DNA of 35,653 bases from Phycisphaerae bacterium. Lineage in GTDB: Bacteria > Planctomycetota > Phycisphaerae > Phycisphaerales > UBA1924. Position 1 is the stretch's first letter, and the number at the start of each line of letters is the position of its first letter. The translations under genes and the position numbers were made by a program. This document shows, piece by piece, positions 16,004 to 23,753 of the stretch. The stretch is from the NCBI GenBank assembly GCA_030426605.1, contig JAUHXM010000023.1, positions 1 through 35,653 on the forward strand, read 5' to 3'. The notes beneath the pieces are model-generated. The model saw only the letters and a program-made list of their open reading frames with translations, did not search any database and had not been told where the DNA came from.

Positions 16004-17413
16004 ATGCCAGACCCCACCCCGCCGGCCCCAGCACGCCCCGCACGACGCCGCCGGCCATTTCTGGTCCCCCGAGGCGAGCGCGACCCCGGGTCCGCCGGCT
16101 GGGGGGTCCTCGCGTGGGGCATCATCCTGGGGATGTCCGTCCTGTTCGTCTTCCTGCAGATGGTCGCGGGTGGGCAGCCCGACCCGGTGGCGGCGGCGTC
16201 GGACGTCCCCCCGCCCCCGACGATGCTCGAGGCCTCCGCCAAGCTCACCGTCGCCGCGGGCACGCCCGCCGAGCAGGCGTCCGCCGCGTCCGTGCTCGGC
16301 TGGTTCGAGGCGGTCCCCGCTGACCGCCTCCGTGTCGCGATCGTGCTGCACGAGATCGGTCAGGAAGACGACGCGCTCGCACGCGTCCGAGCCCTGCTCG
16401 CCGAGACCCGGGGCGATCTCATCGAGGACGTCCGAGCGGTCGAGGCGTTCATGACGCGCGGCCCCGAGGCCCTCACCGAGCGCGACCGCGCAGCCCTGTC
16501 AGAACGCCACGGCTGGTTCGCGGACCTCCTCTTCACCCACGGCCTCGACGCATCCGACCCCGCCCGCGCCGAGATCCTCGCCGAGGCGCACCGGTCATTG
16601 GTCGTGCAGACCGTGTTCTCGCTGGCGCTGCTCGCGATCGGCGTGCTCAGCGTCGTGCTGTTCATCGCCGCGATCGTGCTGCTCGCGACCGGGCGCATCA
16701 AGTGCAACAACGCCCCGCCCGCCGCGGGCGGGACGGTCTTCCTCGAGACTTTCGCGCTGTTCATGATCTCGCTCGTGATCGTGGACATCCTCGCCGCGAT
16801 CGTCGAGCCGCTGATCGGCTCCGCGGCGTTCCTCGTCCGCTGGCTGTGCCTGCTCGCCGTGCTCTGGCCCCTCGCGCGCGGGCTGAGCCTCAAGCAAACG
16901 CTCGCCCGCATCGGGTGGACGGCCGGGCGCAACCCCGTCATCGAGCTCTTCTGGGGGCTCGTGGGCTATGTCGCGATGCTCCCGGTCGTCGCGGTCGGCA
17001 TCGGGCTGACGCTGCTCTCCATGCTTGTGTGGGGGCTCGTCTCGAAGGGCGAACCCGCGGGCCCACCCACGCACCCGCTCCCCGACCTGATCGCCAACGG
17101 ATCGACGTTCCAGCTCGTGATGATCATCATCCTCGCAACGGTCTGGGCGCCGGTCGTCGAAGAGACGTTCTTCCGCGGGGCGTTCTACCGACACCTGCGC
17201 GGGCGCCTCGGGCCGATCCTCTCCGGGCTGTTCTGCAGCTTCGTCTTCGCGGCGATCCATCCCCAGGGTATTTTCGGGATCCCCGCGCTCATGGGCGTGG
17301 CGATGTGTATGTCGATGCTGCGCGAGTGGCGCGGCAGCATCTGGGCGCCCGTCGCCGCGCACGCCGCGAACAACGGCTTCATCACCCTGATGACGATCGT
17401 CCTGCTCGGCTGA
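16004..17413 (+). CDS. CPBP-family intramembrane metalloprotease
   Basis: 469 residues. CPBP (ABI/Rce1-like) proteins are multi-pass membrane proteases of the glutamate type. The three signature motifs are present near the C-terminus: EETFFRG (Glu386-Glu387 with Arg391), FVFAAIH, and HAANN. The first ~200 residues are unusual for the family: one N-terminal helix (about 33-54), then a soluble helical region of ~150 residues (VLGWFEAVPADRLRVAIVLHEIG, ALARVRALLAE) that would lie outside the membrane, before the multi-helix protease core begins near residue 205. The start is set by the preceding AT-rich CACTAT and the absence of an upstream frame. It is convergent with gatA, with a 4-base gap. 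Substrate unknown. Confidence 0.9.
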   Translation: MPDPTPPAPARPARRRRPFLVPRGERDPGSAGWGVLAWGIILGMSVLFVFLQMVAGGQPDPVAAASDVPPPPTMLEASAKLTVAAGTPAEQASAASVLGWFEAVPADRLRVAIVLHEIGQEDDALARVRALLAETRGDLIEDVRAVEAFMTRGPEALTERDRAALSERHGWFADLLFTHGLDASDPARAEILAEAHRSLVVQTVFSLALLAIGVLSVVLFIAAIVLLATGRIKCNNAPPAAGGTVFLETFALFMISLVIVDILAAIVEPLIGSAAFLVRWLCLLAVLWPLARGLSLKQTLARIGWTAGRNPVIELFWGLVGYVAMLPVVAVGIGLTLLSMLVWGLVSKGEPAGPPTHPLPDLIANGSTFQLVMIIILATVWAPVVEETFFRGAFYRHLRGRLGPILSGLFCSFVFAAIHPQGIFGIPALMGVAMCMSMLREWRGSIWAPVAAHAANNGFITLMTIVLLG

Positions 17414-17417
17414 CGGC

Positions 17418-18824
17418 TCATGCCGTCGCGATGCGCCCCGTCGCGCCGCGGATGCGCTCGATGACCGCCGCGGCGCCCATCAGCCCCGCCTCGCCCCACG
17501 CGGGCCCGACGAGATGGGCCCCGACGGGCAGCTCGCGCCCGTTGACGCTCGCGAACCCCGCCGGCACGCTCACGCCGGGCAGGCCCGCGAGGTTTGCGCC
17601 GACGGTGAACAGGTCCTCGACGTACAGCGCCATCGGGTCGTCGAGCTTCTCGCCGATCCCGAACGCGGGCGACGGGCTCGTGGGCGTGAGGACCGCATCG
17701 ATCCCGCGCGCGAACACGGCGTCGTAGTCCTGCTTGATCCTGCGTCGCACGCGCAGCGCGTTCACGTAGTACGCGTCGTGGTACCCGCTGCTCAGCACGT
17801 GCGTGCCGAGCATGATCCGGCGCTGCACCTCGTGCCCGAAGCCCTCGGAGCGGCTGCGTGTGTACAGCTCGTCGAGCGAGCCGACGCCCTCGGCCCGGCG
17901 CCCGTAGCGCACGCCGTCGTAGCGGGCGAGGTTGCTCGACGCCTCGGCGGGCGCGACGATGTAGTACGCCGCGACCCCGTGCGCCGCGTGGGGCAGCTCG
18001 ATATCGACCAGCGACACGCCCGCGGCGCGTAACGCCTCGCAGGTCGCCTCGAAGACGTCGCGCGTGTCGGCGGATACCGCCTCGTCGCGCGCAAACGAGG
18101 GCACGCCGAGCGTCAACCCCTCCGGCGGACGTCCGAGCTGGCCCGTGAAGTCTGTGTCGTCCCGTTGCGCGCTCGTCGCGTCGCGCTCGTCCGGGCCCGA
18201 AATCACGCCCAGCACGCGGGCGGCGTCCGCGCACGAGCGCGCGAAGACGCCGATCTGATCCAGGCTTGATGCGAACGCGACGAGCCCGAACCGGCTCACG
18301 CGCCCGTACGTCGGCTTGACGCCCACGACGCCGCACAGCCCGGCTGGCTGGCGGACGCTGCCGCCGGTGTCCGACCCGAGCGCGACATCGCACATCCCCG
18401 CCGCCACCGCCGCGGCGGACCCGCCCGAGCTCCCGCCCGGGACGCGCGACGCGTCCCACGGGTTGCGCGTGGGCCCGAAGGCCGAGTGCTCGCACGAAGA
18501 GCCCATCGCGAACTCGTCGAGGTTCGTCTTGCCGACGATCACCGCGCCCGCGGCTTCGAGGCGCTCGACCGCGGTCGCGTCGAACGGGCTCTCGTAGTGC
18601 TCGAGCATGCGGCTGGCGCAGGTCGTCCTGCCCGCGCGCGTGCAGATGTTGTCCTTGATCGCGACGGTCATCCCGGCGAGTGGCAGGGTTTCGCCCGCAT
18701 CGACGTTCCTGGCGCGCGCGGCCGCCTCCGCTTCAAAGACCTGCAGGAAGGCGTTCAGCTCGCCGTTGCGCGCACCGATCACGTCGAGCGATGCTTGAAC
18801 AGACTCGACGGCGGAGTGACTCAC
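17418..18824 (-). CDS. gatA: Glutamyl/aspartyl-tRNA amidotransferase subunit A
   Basis: 468 residues, normal for GatA, the amidase that releases ammonia from glutamine so that GatB can convert Glu-tRNA(Gln) or Asp-tRNA(Asn). The amidase triad is present with the family's spacing: Lys57 (VAIKDN), Ser132 (GGSSGGSA) and nucleophile Ser156 (GSDTGGSVRQPA). The GTG at 18824 overlaps the stop of the DUF2314 gene by 4 bases. An upstream extension in this frame would overlap that gene entirely and is rejected. The operon order is gatC - DUF2314 lipoprotein - gatA, and gatB is not in the window. Confidence 0.95.
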   Translation of the reverse strand: MSHSAVESVQASLDVIGARNGELNAFLQVFEAEAAARARNVDAGETLPLAGMTVAIKDNICTRAGRTTCASRMLEHYESPFDATAVERLEAAGAVIVGKTNLDEFAMGSSCEHSAFGPTRNPWDASRVPGGSSGGSAAAVAAGMCDVALGSDTGGSVRQPAGLCGVVGVKPTYGRVSRFGLVAFASSLDQIGVFARSCADAARVLGVISGPDERDATSAQRDDTDFTGQLGRPPEGLTLGVPSFARDEAVSADTRDVFEATCEALRAAGVSLVDIELPHAAHGVAAYYIVAPAEASSNLARYDGVRYGRRAEGVGSLDELYTRSRSEGFGHEVQRRIMLGTHVLSSGYHDAYYVNALRVRRRIKQDYDAVFARGIDAVLTPTSPSPAFGIGEKLDDPMALYVEDLFTVGANLAGLPGVSVPAGFASVNGRELPVGAHLVGPAWGEAGLMGAAAVIERIRGATGRIATA

Positions 18825-19273
18825 GGCCCTTCGCGCTCGATTTGTTGGAGAACCCGGATCGTGAATCCGCCTGTGATGTCCTGCGGGCCGCGGCCGATGA
18901 GCCAGTCTTCGATCGAATCGACCGACACCGAGACCTCGTCCCCTCGGGTGTATCCGACTTTCTGCGCAGGGTTGTTGTCGAGGATGCCGGTCACGTCTCC
19001 GTCGTGAATCTCGGTGACCTGCATCCACAGGTGCTCGGTCGATCCGTCCGGGGTCGGCAGCGCGAACTTCACGGCGTACGCAACGCCTTCTTCGCGATCT
19101 CGGAACGCCTGCTCGAACTCGTCCCACCGTTCGCGCGCCTCCCGCGTCGCCGCGACGAGTCTCGGATCGTCGGCGGCTGCGTTGACAATGGGATCAGCCG
19201 GTCCGTTCCCCCCGCATCCTGTATTCATGATCATCAACATGACTCCAATCGAGATCACCAGAGCTTGAGTCAC
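18821..19273 (-). CDS. DUF2314-domain lipoprotein between gatC and gatA
   Basis: 150 residues from a GTG that overlaps the gatC stop; the stop in turn overlaps the gatA start (both GTGA). The N-terminus is a short lipoprotein signal with lipobox MNTGC (Cys20). From ~45 to 142 it matches the DUF2314 pattern as I know it: AYAVKFALPTPDG, EHLWMQV, GDVTGILDNNPAQ, GDEVSVSVDSIEDW, and GGFTIRVL. The function of DUF2314 is unknown. Base composition is visibly less GC-rich than gatA or gatC. Its insertion between two subunits of a cytoplasmic enzyme, with tight coupling on both sides, is odd, as a lipoprotein acts outside the cytoplasm. Confidence 0.82.
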   Translation of the reverse strand: MTQALVISIGVMLMIMNTGCGGNGPADPIVNAAADDPRLVAATREARERWDEFEQAFRDREEGVAYAVKFALPTPDGSTEHLWMQVTEIHDGDVTGILDNNPAQKVGYTRGDEVSVSVDSIEDWLIGRGPQDITGGFTIRVLQQIEREGP

Positions 19274-19578
19274 GCGCCGCCGCCTTCCCCGAGCACCCTG
19301 GGCACGCGGATGAACCCGCCTTCCGCGTCTGGCGCGAGTTTCTCGACGACGGCCGGGTCGTACGCAATTCTGGGCTCGTCGTCGCGCAGCACGTTGATCG
19401 AGTCTGCCACGTGGGCCATGGGCTCGACGCCCGCGACATCGACCTCACCCAGGCGTTCGACGTACCCAAGGACCGCCGCGAGCTCGGCGCGGTACCGCTC
19501 GGCGTCGGCGTCCGACACCGCCAGCCGCGCGAGCTTCGCGACCTTCCGCACGTCCTCGATGGAGAGCTCGTCGGGCAT
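19270..19578 (-). CDS. gatC: Glutamyl/aspartyl-tRNA amidotransferase subunit C
   Basis: 102 residues, typical of GatC, the small subunit that wraps around and stabilises GatA. Family features: an N-terminal helix pair starting LSIEDVRKVAKLARLAV, then LAAVLGYVERLGEVD and the conserved VEPMAHV, and a C-terminal FIRVPRVLG. There is no Shine-Dalgarno sequence. A TACGAT hexamer lies 7 bases before the ATG, so the message is probably leaderless. Its stop overlaps the start of the DUF2314 gene. It is divergent from the zinc-ribbon gene with only 48 bases between the starts. Confidence 0.93.
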   Translation of the reverse strand: MPDELSIEDVRKVAKLARLAVSDADAERYRAELAAVLGYVERLGEVDVAGVEPMAHVADSINVLRDDEPRIAYDPAVVEKLAPDAEGGFIRVPRVLGEGGGA

Positions 19579-19585
19579 CGGCGGG

Positions 19586-19620
19586 ATCGTAGCGGGAACC
19601 CGGGCCCTGCCCGGTACGCT
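19586..19620. promoter_or_regulatory. Compact divergent pair of -10-like hexamers
   Basis: The 48-base gap holds TACGAT on the - strand (19591-19586, 7 bases before gatC) and TACGCT on the + strand (19615-19620, 6 bases before the gene at 19627). Neither start has a Shine-Dalgarno sequence. Two promoters without visible -35 boxes fit into this space only if both messages are leaderless. Confidence 0.5.
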
Positions 19621-19626
19621 GGGGCC

Positions 19627-20931
19627 ATGCCCCGCCGGGACTCCAGACCAACCGGCCCGCGCCGCCCATGGCGGGCGACGGCCGGCGCGCTCGCCAGCGC
19701 CGCCGTGCTCGCGTGGTGCTGCTACGAGGCGTGGTGGAGTTCCACGCTTGTGCTCGTGTTCTATGGGGAAGCTTCATGGCATGATGTTGCCTTGCCGCCG
19801 GACTGGCACGTCAGCAAACCACAACGTTGGGCAATTCGGGTCACATACATCGACAGTTGGCACCTGGTTCGGTTCGAAGACGGCTGGCACATCCGGCCTT
19901 CACAGATGGGCCCCTACGACCAACTCTCAGAGGATCAAGCCATCGGACCGCTTCCATGGCTTTGGATTCGGTCCAACAACCTCGTTGGTGTGTGGGCATC
20001 CACGAGACGCCATCACGAACACACCGTGAACTGGCCGGACTCGATACCACCCGGTCCAGAACGCACGCGCATACGGGCAATAGTTGCCGATGCGTGGACA
20101 TACAGATACCCCGGGTCTGCCGAGGCCGCTGAGTACTTCCGAATATCTGATGGGGAGACCATCGTCCCCCGCTCGCTCGGCTATGTCGTCAACAGCCTTA
20201 CATTGATCACGCTCGCCCTGTCCGCGTGGTTTGCGCCCAAGTCCGTCTGGGGTTGGTTCTGCTACATGCGTGGGCGACGCCGCGTCAAGCGTGGCAACTG
20301 CTGGGCGTGCGGGTACCAGGCCGATTCGGCGATCTGCCCCGAGTGCGGCAAGCTGACTCAAACGTCGCCCAGATCGTCCGCCGGGATCTCCCCCGCCGCG
20401 ATCTTCTTCTCGACCGCCTTCTGCGCGATCTGCCCGAGCACGATCACGACGACGAACATCACGGCGATCCCGCCCCACTTCATCCACCCGGGCATCGAGA
20501 TCTCGTCCATCGTCTCGACGGTGGTGCCGATCCAGACGCCCGCGAACGTGCGCGGCGCCATGCCGATCGCGGTGCCCAGCAGGTACGCTCCGAAGGGCAC
20601 CTCGGTCGTCGCCATCAGGCCGTTCGTGAGCGCGAACGGCGAGTTAGGCGGGAACCGGATCAGCGTGACGGTCATCAGCGTGCGCCACCCGCCCTTGCCC
20701 ACGAGCGCGTCCCGCGCCGCCTTGGCCTTGGGGCTCGATTCGATCTCTTTCTCGACGCGGTCGCGCGCAATCACGCGAGCCACGAAGTACCCGATGACCG
20801 ACGCGCCGACGAAGCCAGCCAAGGCCCCGCCGAACCCGCCGACGAGCCCGAACGCGTACCCGCCGATGACCGCCTGCGCCCACGTGGGCAGCAACCCGAG
20901 CCCGGCGGTGACCGCGAAGATGCCGATGTAG
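19627..20931 (+). CDS. Two-helix membrane protein with zinc ribbon; C-terminal part overlaps the opposite-strand gene
   Basis: The frame runs 434 codons. Residues 1-20 are basic, one helix spans about 18-38, then comes a ~150-residue Trp-rich domain (WIRSNNLVGVW, DAWTYRYPG), a second helix about 193-213, and a zinc ribbon CWAC...CPEC with Cys at 225, 228, 237 and 240. Proteins of this planctomycete type normally stop right after the ribbon. Here no in-frame stop occurs, and the last ~190 codons (from ~20354) are the reverse complement of the VTT-family gene and look non-protein-like (Ser/Thr/Pro-rich). A TGA in the +1 frame at 20354-20356 sits where the gene would be expected to end, suggesting a small indel. 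The first ~700 bases are AT-richer than their neighbours. The true product probably ends near residue 242. Confidence 0.6.
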   Translation: MPRRDSRPTGPRRPWRATAGALASAAVLAWCCYEAWWSSTLVLVFYGEASWHDVALPPDWHVSKPQRWAIRVTYIDSWHLVRFEDGWHIRPSQMGPYDQLSEDQAIGPLPWLWIRSNNLVGVWASTRRHHEHTVNWPDSIPPGPERTRIRAIVADAWTYRYPGSAEAAEYFRISDGETIVPRSLGYVVNSLTLITLALSAWFAPKSVWGWFCYMRGRRRVKRGNCWACGYQADSAICPECGKLTQTSPRSSAGISPAAIFFSTAFCAICPSTITTTNITAIPPHFIHPGIEISSIVSTVVPIQTPANVRGAMPIAVPSRYAPKGTSVVAIRPFVSANGELGGNRISVTVISVRHPPLPTSASRAALALGLDSISFSTRSRAITRATKYPMTDAPTKPAKAPPNPPTSPNAYPPMTACAHVGSNPSPAVTAKMPM

Positions 20932-21137
20932 ATCGCGATGCCGACCACGTCGCCGTGGTCGCGCAGCCACTCCGCCGCCTCGGCCCGGTACCCGACGAAC
21001 AGCGTGAGCCCGAGCACCGCCGGCAGCACCGCCCAGGCGATGCCCAAGAGCGCCGCGGGTCCCAGCCTCGTCATCAGCGGCGGGCGGTCCTCGGACGCCT
21101 CGGCGCCCACATCTTGGTTCGTCGGTTCGTCGCTCAC
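20358..21137 (-). CDS. VTT-domain (DedA/TVP38-TMEM64 family) membrane protein
   Basis: 259 residues. Members of this family are multi-pass inner-membrane proteins implicated in lipid scrambling/transport and envelope homeostasis. Visible features: a polar N-terminus (1-22), a first helix about 25-48, a second about 63-85, then the family core GYAFGLVGGFGGALAGFVGA, an amphipathic basic loop, RFPPNSPFALTNGLMATT and GTAIGMAPRTFAGVWIG, and a last helix before a short charged tail. It starts with GTG at 21137. There is no Shine-Dalgarno sequence, and TACGAT lies 6 bases upstream. The 3' half overlaps, in antisense, the run-on frame of the zinc-ribbon gene. The protein-like hydrophobic pattern shows this is the real coding strand there. 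Confidence 0.9.
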   Translation of the reverse strand: MSDEPTNQDVGAEASEDRPPLMTRLGPAALLGIAWAVLPAVLGLTLFVGYRAEAAEWLRDHGDVVGIAIYIGIFAVTAGLGLLPTWAQAVIGGYAFGLVGGFGGALAGFVGASVIGYFVARVIARDRVEKEIESSPKAKAARDALVGKGGWRTLMTVTLIRFPPNSPFALTNGLMATTEVPFGAYLLGTAIGMAPRTFAGVWIGTTVETMDEISMPGWMKWGGIAVMFVVVIVLGQIAQKAVEKKIAAGEIPADDLGDV

Positions 21138-21143
21138 GGGCCG

Positions 21144-21149
21144 ATCGTA
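21144..21149 (-). promoter_or_regulatory. -10-like TACGAT for a leaderless start at 21137
   Basis: On the - strand GGTACGAT ends 6 bases before the GTG of the VTT-family gene, with no ribosome binding site between. Confidence 0.5.
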
Positions 21150-21239
21150 CCGGCCCTAGGGTTCTCCGACGCCCGGCACCGTCGCCGGGCACCGATTCGC
21201 TCGCCCGGCGCCAACGCGTCGGCCCGGAGACTTCCCGCC

Positions 21240-22166
21240 ATGATCCCCAAGCCGCCGCCGCGTGAGGGCGCCCTCGGGTTCCTCTACCTCCCCCCGTTCC
21301 GCGTGCAGGGCACGTCCGTCGCCGGGGAGGCGACCTCCATCCAGATCCCCGAGCTTGACGTCTGCTTCGACATGGGCTCGTGCCCCCGCGCCGCCCTCGC
21401 GTCCAAGTTCGCCTGCATCTCGCACGGGCACATGGACCACATCGGCGGGCTCGCGTACTGGTGCTCGCAGCGGAACTTCCAGGGCATGGGCCCGGGCAAG
21501 ATCGTCTGCGACGCCCGCATCGCCGACGACATCACGGGCATGATGGACGGGTTCGTCCGCCTCGAACGCCAGAAGACCCCCTACGACCTCGTCCCCCTCG
21601 AGCCCGATCAGGAGCTCGAGCTCAAGAACAACATCGTCCTCACGTGCTTCCACACCGAGCACACCTGCCCCTCCGTCGGGTACGTGATCTCGGAGAAGCG
21701 GACCAAGCTCAAAGAGGAATTCAACGGGCTGCCCCAAGAGAAGCTCCGCGAGCTCAAGGAGCGCGGCACCGAGATTGTCAACCGGTTCCAGATCCCGCTG
21801 ATCGCGTACATGGGCGACACGCTCCCGGGACCGCACCTCATCCGCGACGACGTGCGCAAGGCGAAGGTCATCATCACGGAGTGCACGTTCTTTGAGCCCG
21901 ACCACCAGCAGCGCGCGAAGATCGGCATGCACATGCACGTGAACGACATCGCCGAGTGGATGCGCGTCGCCGAGTGCGAGACGATGGTCGTCACGCACGT
22001 GTCGCGGCGCACGAACGTCGCGTACGCGCGCAAGCGCCTCAACGAGGTCTGCGGCGATCACGCCCAGCGCATCCACCTGCTGATGGACCACCGCAGCAAC
22101 CGGGCGATCTACGAGGACCAGGCCGCCGAGGCCGAGCAGCGTGAGCGCGAGCTCGCCGGGCGGTGA
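21240..22166 (+). CDS. MBL-fold hydrolase, ribonuclease Z-like
   Basis: 308 residues. The metallo-beta-lactamase zinc motif HGHMDH is at 62-67 (His62, His64, Asp66, His67). Other metal-site candidates are TEHTCPSVGYVI in the middle, the Asp in YMGDT, and the His in VVTHVSRR near the C-terminus. The order and the PS-x-GY segment are those of tRNase Z (3' processing of tRNA precursors) and its close relatives, though this protein lacks a recognisable exosite arm and could act on another phosphodiester. CGGAGA lies ~10 bases before the ATG at 21240. It is followed after 180 bases by dnaA, on the same strand but with its own promoter. Confidence 0.85.
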   Translation: MIPKPPPREGALGFLYLPPFRVQGTSVAGEATSIQIPELDVCFDMGSCPRAALASKFACISHGHMDHIGGLAYWCSQRNFQGMGPGKIVCDARIADDITGMMDGFVRLERQKTPYDLVPLEPDQELELKNNIVLTCFHTEHTCPSVGYVISEKRTKLKEEFNGLPQEKLRELKERGTEIVNRFQIPLIAYMGDTLPGPHLIRDDVRKAKVIITECTFFEPDHQQRAKIGMHMHVNDIAEWMRVAECETMVVTHVSRRTNVAYARKRLNEVCGDHAQRIHLLMDHRSNRAIYEDQAAEAEQRERELAGR

Positions 22167-22197
22167 CGATCGCACGATTCCGGCGCGCACGCGTCGG

Positions 22198-22226
22198 TTG
22201 ACAGCGACGCCCGGCGCGATTACGTT
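22198..22226 (+). promoter_or_regulatory. dnaA promoter
   Basis: TTGACA (22198-22203), exactly 17 bases, then TACGTT (22221-22226): the best -35/-10 pair in the window. Transcription should begin near 22233, leaving a leader of ~114 bases before the dnaA ATG. Confidence 0.7.
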
Positions 22227-22249
22227 TGCCCGGCTGATCACGGCGCGAC

Positions 22250-22258
22250 TCATCCACA
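22250..22258 (+). promoter_or_regulatory. DnaA box in the dnaA leader
   Basis: TCATCCACA differs from the consensus TTATCCACA at one position. It lies ~17 bases downstream of the predicted transcription start, a position suited to DnaA autoregulation. Confidence 0.5.
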
Positions 22259-22346
22259 ACGAGCCGAGTACGGATCACTTGGATTACCGACTCCGTTCGC
22301 GGGCGCACGCCCCGGTGTGCCCCGCCTTTCTTCGAGGTCATCTTCG

Positions 22347-23753
22347 ATGGCGGACCCCGATCGCGCGATCTGGGCGGGCGTGCTTGCGCACTTGCGGGCA
22401 CACCACCCCAACATCTGCCGCCAGTGGTTCTCTGAACTCCTCCTGGTGGGGTTCGGTGGCGGGACGCTGGGCGTGCGCGCCCAGTCCGACCTGCACCGCG
22501 ATTACCTCCGGCGCGACTGTCTGGACGCCTTTAACGACGCCGCGCGCACCGTGACCGAGCAGCTCGTTGCCATCCGGTTCCTGGGCCCGGACGACCCGTG
22601 GGAGCCCGCGTCCACACCATCGGGGGAAGACAAACCCCAGCCCGCCGCGACGCCCGAGGCCCGACGCCCCGCGCACCGACCGACGGAGCGCGTGCACGCG
22701 AGCGGCACGGACAACCTGCCCGTCTCGCCCGACTGCGTTTTCGAATCGTTCGTGGTTGGACCGAACAACCGGCTCGCTCACGCCGCCGCGCAGGGCGTCT
22801 GCGAGGCGCCGGGCGTCGCGTACAACCCCCTGTTCATCCACGGCGGGGTCGGGCTGGGCAAGACCCACCTCCTCCAGGCCATCTGCCTGGACATCCGTGA
22901 ACGCACGCCCGACGCGAACATCGTCTTTATCTCGTGCGAGGCGTTCCTGACGCGCTTCATGGACGCCGTCAAGAACGGCAAGATGACCGCCTTCCGCGAC
23001 CAGTTCCGCGAGGCGGACATCCTCCTGATCGACGACATCCACTTTTTGTCCAGCCGCGACCGGACGCAGGAAGAGTTTTTCCACACGTTCAACGCCCTGC
23101 ACCAGGCGGGCAAGCAGATCGTGCTCTCATCCGACGCACCGCCGGAAGAGATCCCGGACCTGGAAGAGCGGCTCGTCTCGCGGTTCCAGTGGGGTTTGGT
23201 CGCGAAGGTCGAGCGCCCAGGGTTCGACACGCGCGTCGAGATCCTCAAGCGCAAGGCGGAGATGCGCGGGTTGAACCTGCCCGACGACGTCGCGTGCCAC
23301 GTCGCGGCGCGCCTGAAGACGCACATCCGCCAGCTTGAGGGGGCGCTCTCCACGCTCGCGATGACCGCGGCGATCGAGAACCGCGCGATCGACATCGAAC
23401 TCGCCCAGCAGGCCCTGCCCGGGCCCGCGCCGACGACCGCCGCCTCGGGCCCGTCGATCGAGAGCATCATCTCGACCGTCACGGACTACTACCGCGTGAA
23501 GAAGACGGACGTGCTGGGCAAACGCCGGCATAAGTCCATCTCGCTGCCCCGCCAGCTGTGCATGTACCTCGCCCGTCAGCACACGCGGCACTCGCTCGAG
23601 GAGATCGGCGCCCAGATCGGCGGCCGGGACCACACGACGGTCATCCACGCCGTGCGCTCGATCGAGACCAAGCGCGGCGACGACACGGACTTCGCCGAGA
23701 TCGTGGGCAGCCTCGAGTCCCAGATTCGGACGGCGACGCCGGGGCGCGACTGA
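22347..23753 (+). CDS. dnaA: Chromosomal replication initiator protein DnaA
   Basis: 468 residues, normal length. DnaA binds oriC, opens it and recruits the helicase. Domain I is about 1-80, a Pro/Ala-rich linker about 85-125, the AAA+ ATPase begins near 128 (FESFVVGPNNRLAHAAA), Walker A GGVGLGKT is at 166-173, Walker B is LLIDDIHF, and the C-terminal DNA-binding domain carries GGRDHTTVIHAVRSIE. The ATG at 22347 has GAGG ~9 bases upstream; a GTG ten codons earlier in frame is less likely. The promoter has a perfect TTGACA and a DnaA box in the leader. dnaN is not adjacent; an apparent oriC-like gap follows. Confidence 0.97.
   Translation: MADPDRAIWAGVLAHLRAHHPNICRQWFSELLLVGFGGGTLGVRAQSDLHRDYLRRDCLDAFNDAARTVTEQLVAIRFLGPDDPWEPASTPSGEDKPQPAATPEARRPAHRPTERVHASGTDNLPVSPDCVFESFVVGPNNRLAHAAAQGVCEAPGVAYNPLFIHGGVGLGKTHLLQAICLDIRERTPDANIVFISCEAFLTRFMDAVKNGKMTAFRDQFREADILLIDDIHFLSSRDRTQEEFFHTFNALHQAGKQIVLSSDAPPEEIPDLEERLVSRFQWGLVAKVERPGFDTRVEILKRKAEMRGLNLPDDVACHVAARLKTHIRQLEGALSTLAMTAAIENRAIDIELAQQALPGPAPTTAASGPSIESIISTVTDYYRVKKTDVLGKRRHKSISLPRQLCMYLARQHTRHSLEEIGAQIGGRDHTTVIHAVRSIETKRGDDTDFAEIVGSLESQIRTATPGRD

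Noticed and set aside
16004-16009. Leaderless start for the CPBP protease
   Set aside because: CACTAT lies only 4 bases before the ATG and does not fit TAnnnT, so it was left out of the leaderless set.
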